A stretch of 64,000 bases of DNA. Source: Dermanyssus gallinae. Taxonomy: Eukaryota; Arthropoda; Arachnida; Mesostigmata; Dermanyssidae. The stretch's first letter is position 1. Each line of letters starts with the position of its first letter. The notes beneath the pieces are model-generated. The model did no database searches. It saw only the letters and a program-made list of their open reading frames with translations, and was not told the DNA's origin. Shown here piece by piece: positions 57,430 to 64,000 of this stretch. The stretch is from contig QVRM01006564.1 of assembly GCA_003439945.1 (NCBI GenBank), forward strand, positions 1-64,000. The letters are read 5' to 3'. A program made the translations under genes and the position numbers.

Positions 57430-59554
57430 GCGTGACATTGAATCAACCACAAGAGCAACAGAGATCGCCGGCAAGCGGCAACATTACTGTGGCTCTACCC
57501 CTACGACAGTGGGTACAACCCCGAGGCGGGAGAGTTGTTAAAAGCAGGGGGGAGCAGTCACGTTCGATTTTGACGCGGGGTCGAGGGCGAGATAAATCGG
57601 ACATCGATCGGAGATTCCAGCTGTTTTTGGTCAGCCTACACAGCTATAAGGCCACACACTCGCACACGCACACACCCACACTCACACACACTCACGAACA
57701 CACACATACAAAGTGATCTATTATCTTTCTGCTACTTCCATTGGCTCTGTGCATTCACAGCTGCACTAGCAACGACGGCACACGGTCGCATATCAACAAC
57801 GAAGCGGCGGCAGTGCGTGTTTGAATCCAGCGCCGCAGCAGGCGCAGCCATTGAGAGCCGCCAGCCAGTAGCGACTGGAGACTGTAGACGGTAAACTCTG
57901 CTGAGGTGGTTGGTTGGTTGCTTGGGCCGGGCAGGGCAAAACAGGTCGTATCGCAAAGCACGTCGAACGAACGACGTTAGCGAGCGCCAGTCGCGCCAGG
58001 CAGGCGGGCCTTCGAACGCTGGCCTTTCCGGCCTTGTGGTTGTCAGTCCCTCGTGGACCGCCTCGTGGACCCCTCGTTCGTCTCGTGTGACATCGCCGCC
58101 GCCGACGCTGCTGCTGCCGCTGCCTCCGCCGTCGCCGCCGCGTGCGCCCACTACCGATTCCGATGTCAGCGTCATCACACCTCGGCTCTCATTCAAAGTC
58201 CAGCAAAGAGGCGTCGCGCGTCGAACAACCCACTGTGCTGCGGACCAAGCGACATACGCCCGATAAGCTCCTGTCACGGTGCGACTACAACGACAGCACC
58301 ATCGCCTCCGACCTGAAGAGTCAAGCTAATAGCTTCGTGGGTATGCGGACACAGCGACATGCGTTGCTGCACAATACTTATTTTGTTCCGTTAAATTAGC
58401 GTTCGTTTTGATTGTAATTCCCTCTCTCTCTCTCTCTCGCTCCTATCTTCTTCTTCTCTTTCGTCTTTCTCTTTTTCTACCTGCCTACGTATCTATGCAT
58501 TCCTCGGCAGAAGGAGCCCTATATGACCTTATTATCAGCTAACTAGGGTCAATGACGTCGGTCAATCAATGCTACACAATCACATTTAGCTAAGTGAACG
58601 ATCAGTCGATCATTCAATCGACCACATAACTTCAGCTAACGAGGATCGCTTGGCTCGATTCCTGTTGTTGGTCGAATTTTGTTTGAGCGATGCTCATTAC
58701 GAAAATATAGTAAACCATACTGCTGCTGAGAGTCAGCGGCCATGCTGCCACAAGGACTGTTGGAAAAACGCTAGATATCTTAAAATGTCTGGCCCTCGGT
58801 GCATTGAAGGTACACCTCAGGTTAAGTGACAGGGGTAAGGCCGTCCTTGTTCCGTTTCCTGTCCTTGCGAGGTGTCGAGAGGTTTGAATTCGAAGACGCA
58901 TTATGATGGCTTGTTTGCCTTTTAGGCAATGATCAACAGTTATAGCGTTCTGGAACAAAGGAACACGATAGGTTAATAGAGACCACAAAAAAAATGCATG
59001 ACTATTCCCTACCAAAGGTAATGAAACCCTAGATTTCTAGCAACGAAATAGTCACCACGGCACATACTTACAAACTTATACTCGTTTTTTAACGTTTTAT
59101 GAATCTCCGAAGATATCGTCGTCGAAAGGAATAGACCTAAACAGCAAAACACCAGGCTATCCGCATGTTTAGCAAAATTGTTATTGCGCGTGCCTATGCA
59201 CATATTGTTTATATGCTGAAAAAACATACTCCTTGCACTTGCTGTGCGGATTGACACTAGCCACTACGCCACTTGATCTTCTGCATTCGCATATACAGGT
59301 ACGTTAGCAGCAGCCGCTTTTCCTTAACGCTGAAGAATAGCTAAAGAGAATATACACAAAACCCATACTTTCACATCAGCTACTGCATCACTCCACTACT
59401 TGTGCTTTTTTTTTTCCACGACACTTACACACATACGAATGTTAATTCGCACGCATGGCCTCAATGTCACAATTTTGTTGTGTATATACAAATACTGTTA
59501 TAATACGTTAACGCCATTACGTACTATACTACTACTACTGCTACTACCACCAAT
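57430..59554. other. S3 CpG-rich block and spacer (unit IV)
   Basis: A paralogue of 11191-13355. The protein-like frame starts at ATG 58163 and the (CT)n tract is at about 58422-58438. The spacer lacks about 45 bases near 59370 that the other copies have. No gene is confirmed. Confidence 0.35.
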
Positions 59555-60664
59555 ATGTTTCAATTCAATTCAATTCAAATGCATTCTGCGCTATGGGTAG
59601 GTCATTTGGTCATTGTTTCAATGCTTCAAGCTAACAGAGATAAATTCATGCTAGATTCCAGCCTGCTGACGGAACGCAAACATTCATGGGTGTTTGGTCA
59701 AGACAAGGGGAAGTCAACGGGCATCCTGCAGGATATTGATCGCCGTCCTGGATTTACACATACGTGCAAAGTGATATGGCTCACAGGGGTGTCCTCTCTT
59801 ATTCTGGTGTTCGCCACCTGTGTGATTATTTTCGTAACAGCCTCGGCAATCGACGATTTAGAGCGACGGACACGCGCTCCTATTGCGGCTACGAATTCCT
59901 ACCGTCGTTATTTGACTACAAAGTCATTTATAATGATGTTCGCGGATCCTTGCGATGGAGACGGCCGCCTGTGTGGCCAGAAAAGAGCACGCCCTAACGA
60001 TAACAGCTACGATACAAAACACAACAAGCAAACCGCAAACGCGATGGCTGCAGCGAGACTACCAGCTACAGTATCAATAATAGAAACAGCAGAACCTATA
60101 GCAAATGTAGAAATCACAGCAGCATTAGCAGCAGCAACAACGACTGCAACAACAACAACACCAGCTAGAATACCAATAAGCGGAGCAACAGAAATAGCAG
60201 AACCAACAACAAACGTAGGCATAACAGAAGCAATGACAACACAAACAGAAGCAACGACAACACCAACAACAACAACAACAACATTAACAACAACGCCAAC
60301 ATTAACAACAACAACGCGAACGCCAACGCCAACAATAACAACAACATGGACAACACTATCAGCAAAACGGAACACAATAACAGCGACACGCATGACAAAG
60401 GAAAAATACGGAAGAAAACCAAGCAGAAAAAGAACAAGAATAAGAAGTAGACGCACAACAACACAAACAACAGTAGCAGCAATATTGACGAGAAGTACAT
60501 CAATAGCAGCAACACCAACAGATGGCCCCAGCACCATCTTCCACTACGACAATCCGAGCAACAATACCAACACAAACAATAACAATGGCTACAACAACAG
60601 CAACAAGTCAGCAAAGGCAGCTCGAAGGCGGATTACTAAAGACGAATTGCTAAAGAACCGCTGA
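59555..60664 (+). CDS. Single-pass membrane protein with Thr-rich domain, hypothetical (unit IV)
   Basis: 369 codons, the longest of the family. The start ATG corresponds to the unit I start; small changes in the ATTCA repeat and one extra G restore the frame before Met-Leu-Asp. The membrane segment (VIWLTGVSSLILVF) is conserved. The Thr-rich tract is longer by several ACA/ACG codons and carries an extra TTTLTTTPTLTTT-like block. The C-terminus ends KSAKAARRRITKDELLKNR, which I take as the original tail because the S4a version is produced by a junction in the CAA repeat. Function unknown. Confidence 0.5.
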   Translation: MFQFNSIQMHSALWVGHLVIVSMLQANRDKFMLDSSLLTERKHSWVFGQDKGKSTGILQDIDRRPGFTHTCKVIWLTGVSSLILVFATCVIIFVTASAIDDLERRTRAPIAATNSYRRYLTTKSFIMMFADPCDGDGRLCGQKRARPNDNSYDTKHNKQTANAMAAARLPATVSIIETAEPIANVEITAALAAATTTATTTTPARIPISGATEIAEPTTNVGITEAMTTQTEATTTPTTTTTTLTTTPTLTTTTRTPTPTITTTWTTLSAKRNTITATRMTKEKYGRKPSRKRTRIRSRRTTTQTTVAAILTRSTSIAATPTDGPSTIFHYDNPSNNTNTNNNNGYNNSNKSAKAARRRITKDELLKNR

Positions 60665-62583
60665 CTAAAAGCGCACCGGCAGAGAACGGAGCCGATGGAT
60701 TGCACCTCGTAGACGACGACGAGGACCATGGACTCACAACGGCCGTTGTGCTTGTGGTGTACATATGTGTGTGTATGTGGGTGTATGTATATCGATCTGT
60801 ATGTGTATCTATGTGTGTGTTTGTATGGCTTCTGGCGCCTACCCGACCGGAAGCGTAAACGCGGCCACCAATAGCGGGGCGCAGGCTGTCAACAACCACG
60901 ACATCATCACGTGGGGGGGGGGGGTTGAACCCGGTTCTCTAACGAACGCCGAGAGTGAAAACATGCCCGCAGTCGGACATCTGGGGCAAGACGACCCGGG
61001 CGAGTTTCTCTCACCGGGCGCCGCCCGGTGAGAGAAACTCACGTGAGTCGTCTCTCGGTGAGAGATGATTTTGGTAACTCATGTTCGGTGTCCCGCGGCT
61101 GCGGTGCCGGCGGCCGTAGCCGGACTAATCGATGGCTTTCATCTCAGTGATCAGCCCAGTGGACCTCGGCAGTGGAGAATAATGGCTGGCTGGCTAGCGC
61201 CGGTCAAGACCGAAAAAGACTCGAATAGTAGGGCTGCCTTTGGCTGCCTACCGTTTCTGTTTGTAGCGTGCGGAATTACCGACTGTTTCCTCCTCCTCGG
61301 TAGTGTGGTGAGCTGTGCGCTTGAAGAACTTGTGCCCTTGTGGCTTTGTTGGGCAAACTGCTGCAGCGCTTATACTTGCTGTCTGTAGTGCAACCTGTTT
61401 CCCGCAGTGCCTGCTGCCCGAGGCAGCATCGCGCACAAAACAGGCAGAACGCACTGTTGCTTAATTAAATCTCAGAATAAACGACACAGCCCAGTGTGTA
61501 TTTGTGGAAAGCCTGGACAGGCCTGGCCTCGTGTCTTGCGTACGAGTTGTTAATCGAGTCATAACTGATCTAGCTTGATCTAGCGGTTGCAGTGAACCCC
61601 CGAGTTGCGCAAATCTGCAGTTGTGATTATTGTGGGATCTTACAGAACTATAGCTTTCCGAAGCGACTCCTACTAGTAGTAGTTAAGTTTATCTTAGGAC
61701 TTCTGGAGAGATTAGTTTGTCACCTATTTTTTACTCGGACCCTTTCTGATCTAATTTGGTAAATCTGTGTTGTAGTCAACCGAGTGTACGTATACCCGTT
61801 TAGTGTAAGGAATATACGCATTATCCGTTTACTTCAATGAATGCATGAAACTGAGCCTTTGCTGATACGAAACCCATAAGTGTTGTTTTCCAACCAATGT
61901 GTTAAATCGGGGCAACGGGGCTTGTGTTCGATTGCGCGTGCTTCTACTTTTTCCATCTCGCTGTTGGGAGGCGTTTTACTTTTAGCACACAGACAACCCA
62001 CATAGCGGGTGGGCTCCTATAGCGTGTCTCTTAACTCGCATGTCTCACGTGCGTGACAGATGCATTGCACTGCATCGTCAGAGTGGTTTCTTGTACGTGT
62101 TCTTTTGCCGGGCGTACCCTACGTCTTTGGGCGATACTTAAACCTGCTCTTAGCGGCGCGCAATAAACGTATACAAGAGCAACACGATATACGTATGGCC
62201 AGAGTTATCGTAGCTAGTGGATTCTATTTAGGGCTCAAACGTTCATTAGTGCCACTACTCAGTGCACAGTAAACAGCACTTTCTTTTCTAGAGCTACTTG
62301 GTTACAGATGGCCACCAATCCTTAGATGAACCTTACACATTTTACTGGCGTTGCAATTTGGTGTATGATTCCATATCGCAATTTGCGGAAAGCAACTCCG
62401 ATTGAACAGGAACGAATCAGTATCTAAATAGCAACCAGGAATTTATGCTCAATTTTTAAGAAAGCAATGCCTAAATTGAAAAACAATTAGCCATACACAA
62501 CTAATGTATTGGCTGCGACTGTGTTACACTAAGGAGTCAACGATTTTATATTTTTCATCCCAAATTTAGCTACAAATACGCGT
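60665..62583. other. S4b interior (unit IV)
   Basis: The uninterrupted version of the module. A frame at 60826-61031 (MASGAYPTGSVNAATNSG) is open for 68 codons here and may be a gene fragment. A 39-bp palindrome sits at 61002-61040. The rest has no assigned gene. Confidence 0.4.
61002..61040. repeat. 19-bp near-perfect palindrome, unit IV only
   Basis: Arms GAGTTTCTCTCACCGGGCG (61002-61020) and its reverse complement (61022-61040), with one base between. Beyond an unpaired stretch the pairing resumes with GACGAC/GTCGTC. The unit II copy at about 28783-28825 has only the left arm, followed by a GC run. Confidence 0.9.
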
Positions 62584-63640
62584 GCGCGTGAATTGACTGA
62601 GAAGCAAGTCAGTAGCCGGCCTGCTGCTGCTTAGCGAACCCAACGTCCGGTGGGCGGGAAACAGTCTTCCGGCTCGGCTCGTGATCACGGACAGGGCAAC
62701 GAGCATCCTACTGGACGTCGCAACGAGCTCCGTATCTCCGATCACGGCTACGGTTATCGTTTCACCTGGATCGACGTAGCAAACGTTGGGCGTTTTTACT
62801 TCTGCTACTGCAGCCCTAATGTTCTGCTTGACAACCCGCACAAGTTTTCAGACGACTTGTCCTCTTCTTTTAATTAAATGGATATTCCACTTCCAGCCAT
62901 AGCTGGTGATTTTAGCGGGGCGGTTAGCGCATGGGGCTCTGCCAGAACTACCGAAAAAGGCTCGCCGTCCTCGACCTGTTGACGACCAAGGACCTTATTC
63001 TTAACACGGGTACGTTCACCTTCCTGCTACAGGAAGAGGAACCTCTCAGCGATCAGCTTATCATCGCATTCCACGTGACTACTGCCACGATGTTAAATCG
63101 TCCGACGCTGCATCCGCCTATCAGACGCCAGGAAGTTGAACAGCTTCGGAGGTCCCTCAGGGCACTCATAGGACCAAAGGGAAGGCCCGCTTCCCTAAGA
63201 ACGAGTACCCAGTGCAAGAAACGTTCCTGGTGGACCTTTCTTAAGAAGCTGAAAGACGACCCCTGGGGCCGCCCCTATAAGATGGTTAGGGGGTTTCCCG
63301 CTTTAAGGGGTACAGAGATGCTCTTTCAGCGACAGAAGAGGCGCGGAATGCAATCGAAGCGTTCTTCCCCATCACCCACGCTTCGATTGCGCCCCCTACC
63401 AGGGGGGAGATGATTATTCGAAACCCACTTTGTATGAGATGCAGGATGCCGCGACGCGCCTCAAACAGGGAAAGGCCCCGGGCCCAGAAGGTGTCTCGGG
63501 GTCTCGACCCTAATACAGGCGTTTCCAGAAACAGTAGCGACTGCAGCGACGGGGGTGCTTTAGTCGGGCTCGTTCCCTGGGGAGGGGAACGGCCTGCTGT
63601 CAGACGCCCAGCACGTGTTTTGCAAAGGTCACTTGACAAT
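62584..63640 (+). pseudogene. R1-like endonuclease/RT-start fragment A (unit IV)
   Basis: A duplicate of 30330-31385 with the same in-frame TAA before MDIPLPAIAGDFSG, the same frameshift, and a further 7-bp loss near 63500 in the RT start. The shared damage shows that it was copied dead. Confidence 0.8.
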
Positions 63641-63775
63641 AGGCCATAAAGCAAATCCAGAGAACAAGTCAGGCAGCAGAAAGGCGCCGGGATAACGGTT
63701 AGGGGGGTAGTTCAAAGTAAGGAGGGTGACGTTATAATTAGAATAGAGGAGAGTGAAAAGGGCGCAGGAGAAAAA

Positions 63776-64000
63776 ATGGCGGCGGCCATTCGGGAATCTG
63801 CAAAGATGCAGGCCGACTGCCGTGAGCTTAACCAGGGGCAGACCATCGCCCTGTGGGGGATTGACCCACTCTTAGACAGGTCGAAAGGGAACTGCAAAAG
63901 GCCTTGCAGCTTCTGGTCGGGGCCAAGATCACAGCTACCGAGCCAAGGCTCGGAAGAGCTGAAGTTTGGTACGCACTGGTTACGGCGTCCCCATCGGCGG
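63776..64000 (+). pseudogene. R1-like element B', start of gag-like ORF1, cut by window end
   Basis: ATG at 63776 (MAAAIRESAKMQAD) in the same 5' context (AGGAGAAAAA) as 38064. The frame shift near 63880 is the same as in element B. The rest lies outside the window. Confidence 0.7.

Overview
The window looks like a repeat-rich piece of an arthropod nuclear genome. The species cannot be fixed from sequence alone. Nothing resembles a prokaryotic operon. I see no tRNA, rRNA, CRISPR array or telomeric repeat, and no ordinary single-copy gene I can name. The arthropod call rests on the company of elements: two copies of an R2-like RLE retrotransposon, several R1-like and jockey/CR1-like APE retrotransposons, three mariner families and a Bel-Pao-type LTR element primed by a tRNA-Lys-like primer site.

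The main architecture is a tandem macrosatellite. A unit of roughly 15 kb can be followed through four consecutive, unequally damaged copies. Its modules are S1 (short leader), S2 (mariner relic, then a jockey/CR1-like pseudogene), S3 (CpG-rich block plus an open reading frame for a membrane, Thr-rich protein) and S4a (reverse transcriptase fragments and unidentified sequence). The S4a/S1 joint is a (TA)n tract. Unit I is about 3443-19552. Unit II is 19623-33137; it lost S2 and part of S3, and carries an alternative module S4b. Unit III is 42451-50930 (S3-S4a only). Unit IV starts at 50949 and leaves the window in S4b.

Region by region: 1-3432 is a decayed R2-like copy, cut by the window edge. 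3443-19552 is unit I with a mariner (3657-4947) in its (TA)n. 19623-33137 is unit II, with a non-LTR element in the Thr-rich ORF (21049-23389), a mariner (24064-28596) and, inside that mariner, a Bel-Pao-like element with 631-bp LTRs (25342-28133). 33151-37606 is a second R2-like copy with an intact 1089-codon ORF. 37607-42450 holds an R1-like fragment and a rearranged R1-like element ending in an A tail. 42451-64000 holds units III and IV.

The most interesting signals are these. The R2-like element occupies the (TA)n joint in two units, while the same joint is empty in two others. Both R2-like copies carry a 391-bp tandem duplication of the endonuclease-coding end. The LTR element is bordered by a 422-bp duplication of mariner sequence instead of a few bases. 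A compact Bel-Pao-like element has only one ORF, which fuses an N-terminal gag-like part to a late pol part. A Thr-rich single-pass membrane ORF stays open in three of four units. Apart from the R2-like ORF, nearly all protein-coding content is broken transposon sequence.
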